Source: JACCTU01 sp963798985 (GTDB lineage Bacteria; Actinomycetota; Thermoleophilia; Gaiellales; Gaiellaceae). Taken from it: DNA of 64,000 nucleotides. Below the pieces are notes generated by a model. The model searched no databases and was not told where the DNA came from. It saw only the letters and a program-made list of their open reading frames with translations. The stretch is taken from the NCBI GenBank assembly GCA_963798985.1, contig CAWCVL010000007.1, forward strand, positions 972,247-1,036,246, given 5' to 3'. Position numbers and translations under genes: made by a program. Shown here piece by piece: positions 56,083 through 64,000 of this stretch (position 1 is its first letter; every line of letters starts with the position of its first letter).

Positions 56083-59029
56083 CCTGGCACTAGCCACACT
56101 GGACGACCTCGTCCGGGCCGCTCCGCGGCTCCTGCGGTTGATCTCCCGGCCCTTTGGGTGGGCCTCCCGCGCCCTGTGGTCGATCGCCTGGTCACCGCGT
56201 CGCCCCCTGATCCTCGCGGTCGCCGTCTTCTTCGGGCTTCCAGCGCTCGTCGTCATGGGTCAGCTGCAGTCGCTGCTCGCGGCGATGCACCTCCCGGGAG
56301 AGACGGCGTACTCGCTCCGGGACCTTGCGTTCCCCGACCGGGCCGACGCCGCGATCGAGACCTGGTTCGCGCACTCGCGCGAGACGACGCAGCAGTTTGC
56401 CGGCCCTGGGGCCGTGACGCTGCTGTTCGCGCTCGTCGACACGTTCGTGTTCATCCCTGCGTACACGATCGTCTTCTCGGTGGCGGCGGCAACGTCGTTC
56501 GCCAGGCTGCGCGCGGCCACCGACGAGGATCCCCTGCTCCCCGCCTACCGGACGCTGACGGCGACGGCGTTCCTGGTCGTGCCGCTGCTCGTCGCCCTCG
56601 ACGTGCTCGAGAACGCGGTGACGCTCGTGCTCGTCCAGCAGAAGGGCGAAGCGCCCGGTCTGCTCGAGTGGGCGCTCACGTTGCTCTGGGCGACGAAGTG
56701 GGTGCTTGCGCTCGGGACTCTGGTCGCACTGCTGCTCGCGGCAGTTGCGCTCGCGCGCCGCGCGAAGGCCGGTGGCGTCGACCTCTGGCGAACCGTCGTG
56801 GCGTTGCGCGTGCAGATCGTGCTCGTCGCGTTCTTCGCGATCTTCCTCTTCGGCCCCGTCGCGGCCGACCAGATCGACGACGTGGTCCGGCGCTGGATCG
56901 GCCCGACTGGGAAGAGGTGCTCGCGAGCACGGCGCTGACGCTGCTCCTCAGCCTGGTGATCGCGGCGACGTCGTGGCGACTGCTCCTGCTGCAGCGGCGA
57001 CCCGGGCGCGACCTGCCGCTGCTCGGAACCCTGATCGGCGGCCTCGCGCTGATCGCAGCGTCCGGGCTGCTTGCGGCAGGCGACCTCGGCGGGCTCGGCC
57101 TGCTGGCGCTCGGCGCGATCCTCGTGGCGATCGTCGTGCTCAGCTATCCGATCCGCAATGTCCGCCGCGTCGCCGATCCTGCTCGCGCGACGTTCGGCTG
57201 GGCAGGCGCACCTGCGGTGCTCGCTTCGCTTCCGTTGACGCTGCTCGGGCTCGCGGCCGTGCGCGCCGCCGTGTTCGAGCTCGTCTACGCGCAGCACCTC
57301 GAGTACCTCGGCCTGATCGCGATCGGGCTCTTCCTCCAGGCTCTCGGCTGGGCGGTCTACTTCCTCGCCTTCCGGCGCGCCCCGACCGAGGATCAGACCG
57401 CAGCCGACGCACCATCGATCGTGCCCCTGTACGCCGCGGGTGTCGCCGTCGCCTTCATCGCGGCCGGCGTCTGGCTCGACCCGTGGCGGGCAGGCAACGT
57501 CCTCGGAACGATCGGCGCACTGGCGGCGTTCCTGCTCGGCATCGCGCTGCTCGGGTACGCCGCGCTCACGCTCGAGCGGCGCTGGCTCTCACCGCCCGTC
57601 TTCCTCGTCATCGGGATCAAGCGCTTTCCGGTGCTGCTGATCCTGCTCGCGTGGGCCATCGCCGCCGCTGCGCTCGACCCGGGTGGTTTCCACGACGCGC
57701 GGACGATCGACCGGCGCGGAGGCGGCCCCGTGACGCTCGACGCCGCGTGGCAGCGCTGGCTCGCGCGCCAGCCGGAGCGCGACGCGGTCCCGCTCGTCCT
57801 CGTCGCGGCGGAAGGCGGCGGGATCCGCGCGGCGTACTGGACCGCCCGCGCCCTCGACTGCGCGATCGCTGCGGACTACGAGAGCTGCGGCTTCGTGCCC
57901 GATGGCGACCCGCGGCGACCCGGGCTCGTTGTTCGCGGCGAGCGGCGTCTCGGGCGGCAGCCTCGGCCTCGTCGCCTACGACGCGGCCGTTCGCACCGGC
58001 GAACAGGGCAACTGGCCCGACGTGCGGCTCGGCGACGACTTCGTCGCCGCGACGGGTGCGTGGATGCTGTTCGCCGATCTCCCGAACGCGCTGATCAAGC
58101 TCGACTTCGAGCCGGACCGAGCAGGCGTGCTCGAGCGCGCTTGGCAGCGCGCTTGGGGCGCCCCGTCGCCGCTCGCGGCCGGCATCTTCGAGACGTACCG
58201 CGCGGACGACCGCTCGCCGCTCTTGCTGCTGAACGGGACGAGCGTGCAGGACGGTTGCCGCGTCAACACCTCGGTGCTCGACGTCGATGTCGAGGAAGTC
58301 GAGACCGGGAAGGCGCTCCGCGCACGGGACTGCCTGTCGATGGACGCGTTCGGGGCAGCCTCCACGCCGAGCGCCGACGGCTTCGCTCTGGCGGCGACGC
58401 ACGACATCGCAGACCTCCTCTGCGAGGATCGCGACCTTCGTCTGTCCACGGCAGCGCTCCTGTCGGCGAGGTTCCCGTGGGTCTCACCCGCCGGGCGCGT
58501 CACGCGCTGCGACACGGAGTTCGCGACGTACGTCGTCGACGGCGGCTACTTCGACACGTCGGCGGCCTCACCGTTGCAGGAGCTCTGGTCACGGCTCGAG
58601 CCGCTCGTCGCGCGTCAGAACGCCGTCGCCGGCGGACGCTGTGTCGTGCCCGTGTTCCTCCAACTCGACAACCACTACAAGGAGCCGCGAAACTCGAGTG
58701 CAACCGGGCGGCCGTGGGAGTCGGGTGTGCCGCTGCAGGCCGTCCGCGCGGCACGTGACGCGCGCGAGAACGGCGCGCGTCAGGCGGCCGCGCTCCTCTT
58801 CTCGACGAGCGTCGACGCGGGCATCTCGGCAAGCGCCGGTGGAGCGCCGCTCGTCCGCTACGCGCACCTGTTCCCACGCGCGCACCCGGGCACGTCGGCG
58901 CCGCTCGGGTGGACGCTCTCTCAGGCGTCGATGGACGACCTGACGAACCAGCTCCGCGAGCGCGCGAACGCGAACGAGCTCGGCAAGATCCGACGCTGGT
59001 TCGCGTCGGATCTCAGCTGCGAACGCTAG
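56083..59029 (+). CDS. Polytopic membrane protein with C-terminal patatin-like lipase domain (two frameshifts)
   Basis: About 980 residues. The N-terminal about 530 residues hold roughly ten membrane helices (for example LILAVAVFFGLPALVVMG, LGLIAIGLFLQALGWAVYFLA). A patatin-like serine hydrolase domain follows: oxyanion motif VAAEGGGIRAAYW, nucleophile GVSGGSLGLVAY and dyad YVVDGGYFDTSAASPL (DGG). Together they form a Ser-Asp phospholipase site, probably on the cytoplasmic face. The frame changes near 56915 and 57905. The start is uncertain (CTG 56083 or 56099; no good ATG or GTG is visible). No paired regulator was seen. Confidence 0.8.
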
Positions 59030-59100
59030 GCGGGTTTGGCGGGACGGGCCTCGTCGCCGGGGTGCGATGGGTGGTGCGAGGCAAGGACGCAGGGAGCGTG

Positions 59101-59160
59101 CGTATCCGATGGATACGGACGCGACTGAGGACGCCGCATCGGGCCGCCCAGCGCGGCCCG
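59101..59160. terminator. Two palindromes in the patatin/MFS convergent gap
   Basis: CGTATCC-GAT-GGATACG (59101-59117) and CGGGCCGC-CCAGC-GCGGCCCG (59140-59160) are both perfect. They occupy the 160-base gap between two converging genes and could serve as a bidirectional terminator pair. There is no T-run on either strand. I see no gene in this gap. Confidence 0.55.
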
Positions 59161-59191
59161 GCGGCACAGCGCCTGTTTCGCCAAGCCCTCC

Positions 59192-60631
59192 TTAGGCGGC
59201 CTCCGCGAGTGCCTCCTCGCTCGCGTGCGCCTGTGGTGCCTCGACACGCAGGAGCGCTGCGCCGACGCCCGCCGCGACGATGAACACCGCGCCGACGAGG
59301 AAGGCGAGGTGGTAACCGCTGTTCAGCGCGACAAACGAGTCGTCGCCCGCGGCGAGCCGGTTGTCGCTCCTCGACGCCGCGAGGCTCGCGAGGATCGCCA
59401 GACCAACCGCGCCGCCCATCATGAAGGAGGTATTGACGACGCCCGAGGCGAGCCCTGCCCGCTCCGGTTCGACGCCGCTCATCGCAGCGAGGAGGATCGG
59501 GTTGAACGCGATCCCCGCCCCGATCCCGAGCGCGATCGTCGCGGGCAAGATGTCGAGCGCCCAGTTGCCGTCGACCGGCGTCCTCGCGAGGAGGACGAGC
59601 GCGAGCCCCATCAGCCCGAGCCCGGCGACAAGCGGCGGCTTGATGCCGTAGCGCATGACGAGCCGCTGGGAAAGGAACAGCGACGAGGCTCCCCAGATCA
59701 CGGTGCCGGGCAGATAGGCGAGACCCACCTCCAGCGGGGTGTACTCGAGCACAAGCTGGAGGTAGAGCGCTGAGAAGAAGAAGTAGGCGAACATGCCGGC
59801 CGCCATCAGCACGCCGACGATGTTGGCGGTCGAGACGTTGCGGTTCCTGAACAGCCCGAGCGGCACCAGCGGCGAAGAAACTCGCGCCTCGATCACGACG
59901 AAGACTGCGAGGAGCACACCGGAGACGGCGAGCAAGCCGAGCGTCTGCGTCGACCCCCACCCTTCCTCGTTGCCGTTCACGATCGCGTAGACCGCGAGGA
60001 TCAGTGCGCTCGTCACCGTGACTGCACCGGCGTAGTCGACGCGGCCGGTCGCAGCCGGGCCGTGCTCGACCGGCAGCAGCCGCAGTGACAGGACGAAGAC
60101 CGCGATGCCGACCGGGATGTTGACGAGGAAGATCCAGTGCCAGTTGAGCACGTCGGTGAGGACCCCGCCCGCGAGCACGCCGATGACACCGCCGCCCGAG
60201 AGGACGAAGCCGAACACTCCCATCGCCTTCGCGCGGTCCGCAGTCTCCGTGAAGAGCAACATCAGCAGCGACAGCGCGACCGCGGAGACGATCGCGCCCC
60301 CGACGCCTTGCACTGCGCGCGCGGCGATGAGCATCCCCTGGGAGGTGGCGAGCCCGCACGCAAGCGACGCAGCTGTGAAGATCGAGATGCCGACGAGGAA
60401 CAACCGCCGATGACCGAAGAGATCGCCGAGCCGGCCGCCGAGGAGCAGGAAGCCGCCGAAAGTCAGCAGGTACGCGTTGACCACCCAGGCGAGCGAGGTC
60501 TGCGAGAAGCCGAGGTCGTCGCGGATCGACGGCAGCGCGACGTTCACGATCGTGCCGTCGAGGACGATCATGAGGTCGCCCAGGCAGAGGACGTAGAGCG
60601 CGATCCAGCGTTTGCGGTTGTCGAGGGTCAT
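59192..60631 (-). CDS. MFS multidrug exporter, DHA2 (14-helix) family
   Basis: Proton-driven efflux pump of 479 residues with about 14 membrane helices. Family motifs are DLMIVLDGTIVNVALPSI (helix 1, motif D1 with Asp), LGGRLGDLFGHRRLFLVG (motif A), AARAVQGVGGAIVSA (motif B) and VLSGGGVIGVLAGGVLT (motif C of antiporters). The start ATG 60631 follows GAAAGGAA. A 9-base inverted repeat sits in the divergent gap to the STAS gene. The substrate cannot be told; no local TetR or MarR regulator is adjacent. Confidence 0.94.
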   Translation of the reverse strand: MTLDNRKRWIALYVLCLGDLMIVLDGTIVNVALPSIRDDLGFSQTSLAWVVNAYLLTFGGFLLLGGRLGDLFGHRRLFLVGISIFTAASLACGLATSQGMLIAARAVQGVGGAIVSAVALSLLMLLFTETADRAKAMGVFGFVLSGGGVIGVLAGGVLTDVLNWHWIFLVNIPVGIAVFVLSLRLLPVEHGPAATGRVDYAGAVTVTSALILAVYAIVNGNEEGWGSTQTLGLLAVSGVLLAVFVVIEARVSSPLVPLGLFRNRNVSTANIVGVLMAAGMFAYFFFSALYLQLVLEYTPLEVGLAYLPGTVIWGASSLFLSQRLVMRYGIKPPLVAGLGLMGLALVLLARTPVDGNWALDILPATIALGIGAGIAFNPILLAAMSGVEPERAGLASGVVNTSFMMGGAVGLAILASLAASRSDNRLAAGDDSFVALNSGYHLAFLVGAVFIVAAGVGAALLRVEAPQAHASEEALAEAA

Positions 60632-60683
60632 CGGCGTTCCTTTCGGTGTCGGTCTCGAAGCATTGGACCGGTCGGCCCGGCTG

Positions 60684-60710
60684 AACTCATCGGCCCGACG
60701 GCGATGAGTT
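60684..60710. promoter_or_regulatory. Inverted repeat between the MFS and STAS genes
   Basis: AACTCATCG (60684-60692) and CGATGAGTT (60702-60710) are perfect inverted repeats with nine bases between. The position, 53 bases before the exporter start and 28 before the STAS start, suits an operator for an unlinked repressor. The TTTT at the right edge would also allow a terminator-like hairpin on the plus strand. Confidence 0.5.
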
Positions 60711-60737
60711 TTGCCCGCGTCACCGGTCCTTCTCCAG

Positions 60738-61028
60738 ATGACCCCCCGTGGGACGAGCACGCTCGTCTTCGAGATCGAAGGCCCCATCGCCAGAGCAGAC
60801 TTGCCCGGGCTCTGCGACCGCGTCTGCGGACTCTTGGAGCGTAGCGATGCCGGTGTCGCCTACTGCCGGGTGAGCGGGATCGAGCCCGATGCGGTCACGG
60901 TCGACGCCCTCGCGCGGCTACAGCTGGCTGCGCAACGGCACAGCTGCCAGGTTCGGCTCCGCGACGCGTCGCCCGAGCTGCTGGAGCTCGTCGCGTTCAT
61001 GGGCTTGAGCGACGTTCTGCCGGACTAA
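60738..61028 (+). CDS. STAS domain protein
   Basis: Single STAS-like domain protein of 96 residues: TLVFEIEGPIARADLPGLCDRVCGLLE, AVTVDALARLQLAAQRHSCQVRLRDASPELLELVAFMGL. The Ser/Thr normally phosphorylated in anti-sigma antagonists (DSSG-like) is not obvious; the matching loop reads EPDAVTVD. The start is ATG 60738. Its stop overlaps the stop of a convergent sigma factor gene. An anti-sigma-antagonist role is possible, but no anti-sigma kinase is present here. Confidence 0.75.
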   Translation: MTPRGTSTLVFEIEGPIARADLPGLCDRVCGLLERSDAGVAYCRVSGIEPDAVTVDALARLQLAAQRHSCQVRLRDASPELLELVAFMGLSDVLPD

Positions 61029-62015
61029 GCGGCGGCGTCGAGCCGCTCGGGCAGCCCGAAGAGCGGGAACAGCGTCTTCGTGTCGAGGAAGAAGGTGAGC
61101 TCGCCGATGCGTCCGTCCGAGACCTCGATCACCTGGAGCGCCCACGGCTCGTGGCCTCCGTCGGGCGAGGGCTTGTACTGCCCGTAGGCGGGCGAGCCGT
61201 TCGCGCCGACGGTCGGCACCAGGCGCGAGCCGCGGCAGCCGATCCCCGGACCGAACCACCACTCGAAGATGTCGTCGCGGCCCTGCAGCCACAGGTCGAA
61301 CGGCGGCATCGACTGCGTTGCGTCCTCCTGGATCAACGCCGTGAGCGCGTCGATGTCGTAGGCCTCGAACGCCGCGACGTAGCGGTCGAGCAGCTCACGC
61401 TCCTCCTCCCCGAGCGGCGGGGACGGGTCGGTCGCGCTGACGTTGCCGTCGGCCAGCGTTGCTCGTGCGCGCTGGAGCGCGCTGTTCACCGACGCGACGC
61501 TCGTCTCGAGAAGCTCCGCGACCTCGGCCGCCTGCCAACGGAGCACCTCGCAGAGGATGAGCACGGCACGCTGGCGCGGCGGCAGGTGCTGCAGCGCGGC
61601 GACGAACGCGAGCCGGATCGTCTCGCGGGCGACCGCAACGTCCGCCGGATCGCCCTCCGGCAGAACGCAGCCCGTCCGGCACCGGCTCGATCCACGTGAC
61701 CTCGGGGAGCGTGTTCAGGTTCGACTCGACGGGCTCGCGAGCGGGCCCGAGGTCCATCGGACGCGCGCGCCGCTCACGCCCACTCAGCATGTCGAGGCAG
61801 ACGTTCGTCGCGATGCGGTAGAGCCACGAGCGAAGCGCGGCGCGCCCCTCGAAGCGCTCGTACCCGCGCCACGCACGGATCATCGTCTCCTGCACGGCGT
61901 CCTCGGCCTCGAACGACGAGCCGAGCATCCGGTACGCGTACGCGGTCAGCTCTCTGCGGTGCTGCTCGAGCTGCGCTCCAAGCTCCCCGCTCGCAGGTGT
62001 CTCGACCCCGGCCAT
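61025..62015 (-). CDS. Sigma-70 family factor with C-terminal SnoaL-like domain (one frameshift)
   Basis: ECF-type sigma factor of about 329 residues. Region 2 reads LTAYAYRMLGSSFEAEDAVQETMIRAWRGYERF and SWLYRIATNVCLDML. Region 4 reads LPPRQRAVLILCEVLRWQAAEVAELLETSVASVNSALQRAR. A SnoaL/NTF2-like tail (YVAAFEAYDIDALTALIQEDATQSMPP, DIFEWWFGPG) follows, as in the SigG/TIGR02960 and ECF41 groups, where it modulates activity without a separate anti-sigma factor. One extra base near 61675 separates regions 2 and 4. The start is ATG 62015. Confidence 0.88.
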
Positions 62016-62035
62016 CGTCTGACCATCGTAGACAG

Positions 62036-63091
62036 CTAGGGCGCGTGTGGAGCGATGCGACCGTCAGCCTCGACGGCGACCGCAGAGCGGCCGAAATCGG
62101 CCTTGGAGAGCTGCCGGACGAGCGCGAGCGAGCGCCTACCCGGGTCGCGCGTCGGCGTCCCCTGACCGACGAGCCGCAGCGGAACGAGCCGCCCGTCAAC
62201 GAACTCGCCCTCCGCGTCGAGCGTGACCCTCAGGATCGCGCTGTACGCGCTGACGCCCGCCACGTTCAACGTCCGGTACCCGCTGAGGTTGCCGAGACTG
62301 TGCGCGATCAGGCGTCCGCGGTACCACTCCATGCCGCGCAGGACGTGCGGCCCGTGGCCGACGACGAGATCGGCGCCTGCGTCGACGGCGGCGTGGCTGA
62401 AGGCGCGCGAGTTGCCGCGAGGCTCGCCGAGGTACGTCTCCGGCCCGCGAGGGACGCGAGCGTGCTTGGCCCCTTCGGCGCCGATGTGCATCGTGACGAC
62501 CACGAGGTCCGCGCGGCGCGCCGCCGCGCTCACGAGCGCGCGGACCTTCTTCAGGTCGAGCAGGTCGGAAGCCCACGGGTACGGAGCAAAGCCAAGCACC
62601 GCGACGCGCAACCCGCGCACCTTCAGGACCGTGATCTGCTCCGGTCTGCCGGTCGAGCGGAGCCCGGCGCGCGCCAACGCCAGGACCGTCCATGCGTGTC
62701 CGACCTCGCCGTAGTCGTTGGTGTGATTGTTGGCGAGGTTGAGAATCGTGAGCCCGACGTCGCGCAGACCACGCGCGTACGCCACCGGTGCGCCGAAGAC
62801 GAAGCAGTCGGGCGACGCAGCGTTGCACTTCGCGGGCAGACGAGCGGCGACGCTCGGATCGACGAGCGCCGTCTCGAGGTTGCCGAGCGAGACCGGTGCC
62901 CTCAGGTCGCGGGCAATGCGTCCGAGGAGCTGCTTCGATCCTCCGGGCGGGTATTGGCCGGTTCGCCCGAGCGTGATGTCGCCCACTGCCGCGATGTCGA
63001 GCTCGCTCGCAGGGCTCGCACCGACTGCTCCCGGCGTGCTCGCGGGCAGCAGCGCGAACGCGACCGCACCGATCGTGAGCCAGCGTCGCAA
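62036..63091 (-). CDS. CapA-family (PGA_cap) exported metallophosphatase-like protein
   Basis: Exported protein of 351 residues related to CapA/PgsA capsule proteins: signal peptide LRRWLTIGAVAFALLPAS, then IAAVGDITLGRTG (metal Asp), SLGNLETALVD, LNLANNHTNDYGEVG (NNH metal motif), VVTMHIGAEG and VVGHGPHVLRGMEWYRG. Metal-ligand motifs of the calcineurin-like fold are complete. In this context capsule synthesis is not supported, since no capB or capC is nearby. The TTG start at 63091 follows ACGGAG. Confidence 0.87.
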   Translation of the reverse strand: MRRWLTIGAVAFALLPASTPGAVGASPASELDIAAVGDITLGRTGQYPPGGSKQLLGRIARDLRAPVSLGNLETALVDPSVAARLPAKCNAASPDCFVFGAPVAYARGLRDVGLTILNLANNHTNDYGEVGHAWTVLALARAGLRSTGRPEQITVLKVRGLRVAVLGFAPYPWASDLLDLKKVRALVSAAARRADLVVVTMHIGAEGAKHARVPRGPETYLGEPRGNSRAFSHAAVDAGADLVVGHGPHVLRGMEWYRGRLIAHSLGNLSGYRTLNVAGVSAYSAILRVTLDAEGEFVDGRLVPLRLVGQGTPTRDPGRRSLALVRQLSKADFGRSAVAVEADGRIAPHAP

Positions 63092-63101
63092 CGAACTCCG
63101 T

Positions 63102-63344
63102 CTACTGCTCGTAGCGCTCGACGGTCTCCGGCCGCCGAACGGTGGCAACGCTCGGATCGAGACCCGACTCGCGTAGCGCGCGTCGCTGACGCAGGAGGTC
63201 CCAGCACTGGTCGAGGGAGACCCTGATGCTCTCGAGCCGTCGTCGCTCCGCGTCGCCCGCGTTTCCTGCCGACTCTTGCTGCCAGAGCTCCTGCTCCTCG
63301 GCCACCAGCCGCTCGATCTCGTCGTGGATCTGCTCGTCGGCCAT
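63102..63344 (-). CDS. DUF2630 family small protein
   Basis: Protein of 80 residues, largely helical and charged: DEQIHDEIERLVAEEQELWQQE and RLESIRVSLDQCWDLLRQRRALRESGLDP. It matches the actinobacterial DUF2630 family, whose function is unknown. The start is ATG 63344, 10 bases upstream of the CapA-like gene, so they are likely co-transcribed. Confidence 0.82.
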   Translation of the reverse strand: MADEQIHDEIERLVAEEQELWQQESAGNAGDAERRRLESIRVSLDQCWDLLRQRRALRESGLDPSVATVRRPETVERYEQ

Positions 63345-63416
63345 CGGCGTCTCCTCTCTCTAGCGGTCGAGGCCGAACAGCACCGAGCGTAGCGACCTGG
63401 ACCCGGTCGGGAAACG

Positions 63417-63444
63417 CCGAAGGCCCCGTTTCCGGGGCCTTCGG
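63417..63444 (-). terminator. Perfect 12-base hairpin terminator
   Basis: CCGAAGGCCCCG (63417-63428) pairs with CGGGGCCTTCGG (63433-63444) around TTTC/GAAA. It starts 23 bases after the stop of the ABM-like gene on the minus strand and precedes the DUF2630 promoter. The following minus-strand bases CGTTTCCC give only a poor T-run. Confidence 0.8.
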
Positions 63445-63467
63445 GTGCTGCCTGCGAGACTCGTGAA

Positions 63468-63776
63468 TTAGACGGTGACGCCGTTCCGGTGCGACAGAAC
63501 CCTGCCGGTCGTGATCTTCGGCGGGTTCGGGAACGTCGTCTCGAGCTTCTCGTCACGAATCCAGGTCGAGGCGACCTTCGTCGACTCGTCGACCTGCGCG
63601 GAAGTCTCGAAGATCCCGAGCGAGCTGATGACGCCGTTGCCGGCCTCGATCATGTAGTAGCCCTTGAAGCCGTCGAGCTTGCTGAGCTTCGGGACGAGCG
63701 TCTCGTTGACCTTGGTGGTGAGCTCGACGATGCGATTCTGGTCCACACCGTCGTAGCGGCGAATGGTCGCGAACAT
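63468..63776 (-). CDS. ABM-like (antibiotic biosynthesis monooxygenase fold) small protein
   Basis: Protein of 102 residues: MFATIRRYDGVD, LTTKVNETLVPKLSKLDGFKGYYMIEAG and GIFETSAQVDESTKVASTWI. This is the ferredoxin-like dimeric alpha-beta barrel pattern of the ABM family, widespread in soil actinobacteria and proteobacteria. It may act as a small monooxygenase-fold or ligand-binding protein; no catalytic residue can be named. The start is ATG 63776, and a strong hairpin follows its stop. Confidence 0.8.
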   Translation of the reverse strand: MFATIRRYDGVDQNRIVELTTKVNETLVPKLSKLDGFKGYYMIEAGNGVISSLGIFETSAQVDESTKVASTWIRDEKLETTFPNPPKITTGRVLSHRNGVTV

Positions 63777-64000
63777 GTGATGCTCCTTCGGTTCATGTCA
63801 CAGGGCAGAAGATCCGAACGGACTCCTGCTTGCGCTCAGGCCAGGCGTGACAGACGAAGAGGATGGTGCAGAAAGCCTCGGCGGCTACAACAACAATCAG
63901 CCAAACGCGCTGTAGAGCAACGTAGCACCGATACGCGCGACTTGTACTCCGGCGCCGACATTGGGCAACATCCCCGCAAAAGCCGGGTTTTCCACCCTAG
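63777..64000. other. Window end, no gene seen
   Basis: These 224 bases upstream of the ABM-like gene are less GC-rich than the rest of the window and contain no coding frame I can support on either strand. They probably hold the promoter of that gene and run into the next locus. Confidence 0.5.

Noticed and set aside
59040..59190. Structured non-coding RNA in the patatin/MFS gap
   Set aside because: Two perfect palindromes are present, but I recognise no known RNA family and both fit a terminator role between convergent genes.
62036..63091. Capsule (poly-glutamate) biosynthesis
   Set aside because: Only a CapA-like protein is present. The ligase genes capB and capC are absent nearby, and CapA-like proteins are common without capsules.

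Overview
The window is GC-rich (roughly 70 percent G+C by eye) and looks actinobacterial. I infer the class Thermoleophilia (Gaiellales/Solirubrobacterales-like), probably from a metagenome or draft assembly. The reasons are abundant GTG starts, four-base gene overlaps, promoters that place the start codon at +1, a NucS mismatch endonuclease, and the gene order glyA-tsaC-prmC-prfA-DUF1385-rpmE. Many conserved genes, including trpE, trpD, trpCF, trpB and ETF-QO, are broken by single-base frameshifts. Most look like one extra base in a short G or C run. I treat these as sequence errors unless reads show otherwise, and I give each broken gene as one feature with the shift positions.

Layout. 1-5.7 kb (minus strand): translation and housekeeping (glyA, tsaC, prmC, prfA, a DUF1385 membrane protein, rpmE, threonine ammonia-lyase). 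5.7-9.2 kb: electron transfer from acyl-CoA dehydrogenases (ETF-quinone oxidoreductase, etfA, etfB). 9.2-13.7 kb: an M23-type secreted protein, enoyl-CoA hydratase, a metallo-beta-lactamase-fold enzyme and a two-subunit B12-dependent acyl-CoA mutase whose specificity residues look like isobutyryl-CoA mutase. 13.9-15.7 kb: a LuxR-type response regulator, a degenerate receiver protein and a wrecked AAA ATPase. 15.8-29.1 kb: a single very large surface-protein gene (about 13 kb, about 4,400 residues). It has seven 137-residue repeats with an exact 411-bp period, seven 85-residue repeats with a 255-bp period, many Ig-like modules, a PASTA-like segment and, at its very end, a receiver-like domain.

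29-39.2 kb: a TauE-type exporter, cobalamin adenosyltransferase, a GNAT acetyltransferase, a REP-associated tyrosine transposase with flanking palindromes, acyl-CoA dehydrogenase, an HD-GYP response regulator, 3-hydroxyacyl-CoA dehydrogenase, a PLP decarboxylase-like enzyme, thiolase and an M42 peptidase. With the ETF block these support fatty-acid or branched-chain acyl-CoA degradation, with B12 cofactor supply nearby. 39.2-45.1 kb: a trp operon (trpE-G-D-CF-B-A) behind a promoter, a 20-residue leader peptide with Trp-Trp-Ala-Trp, and a complete set of attenuator pairings.

45-64 kb: thioredoxin-TPR, AlgH, a methyltransferase, a VOC protein and nucS. Then come an alpha/beta hydrolase next to an orphan TIR-domain protein, LtrA, and a PepSY/response-regulator/histidine-kinase locus with matching OmpR-type boxes. 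These are followed by a GFA protein, an FMN reductase-YceI pair divergent from a MarR regulator with palindromic operators, a membrane-anchored patatin-like lipase, an MFS exporter, a STAS protein and a sigma-70 factor with a SnoaL tail. The window ends with a CapA-like protein, DUF2630 and an ABM-like protein. No rRNA, tRNA, CRISPR array or prophage was seen.
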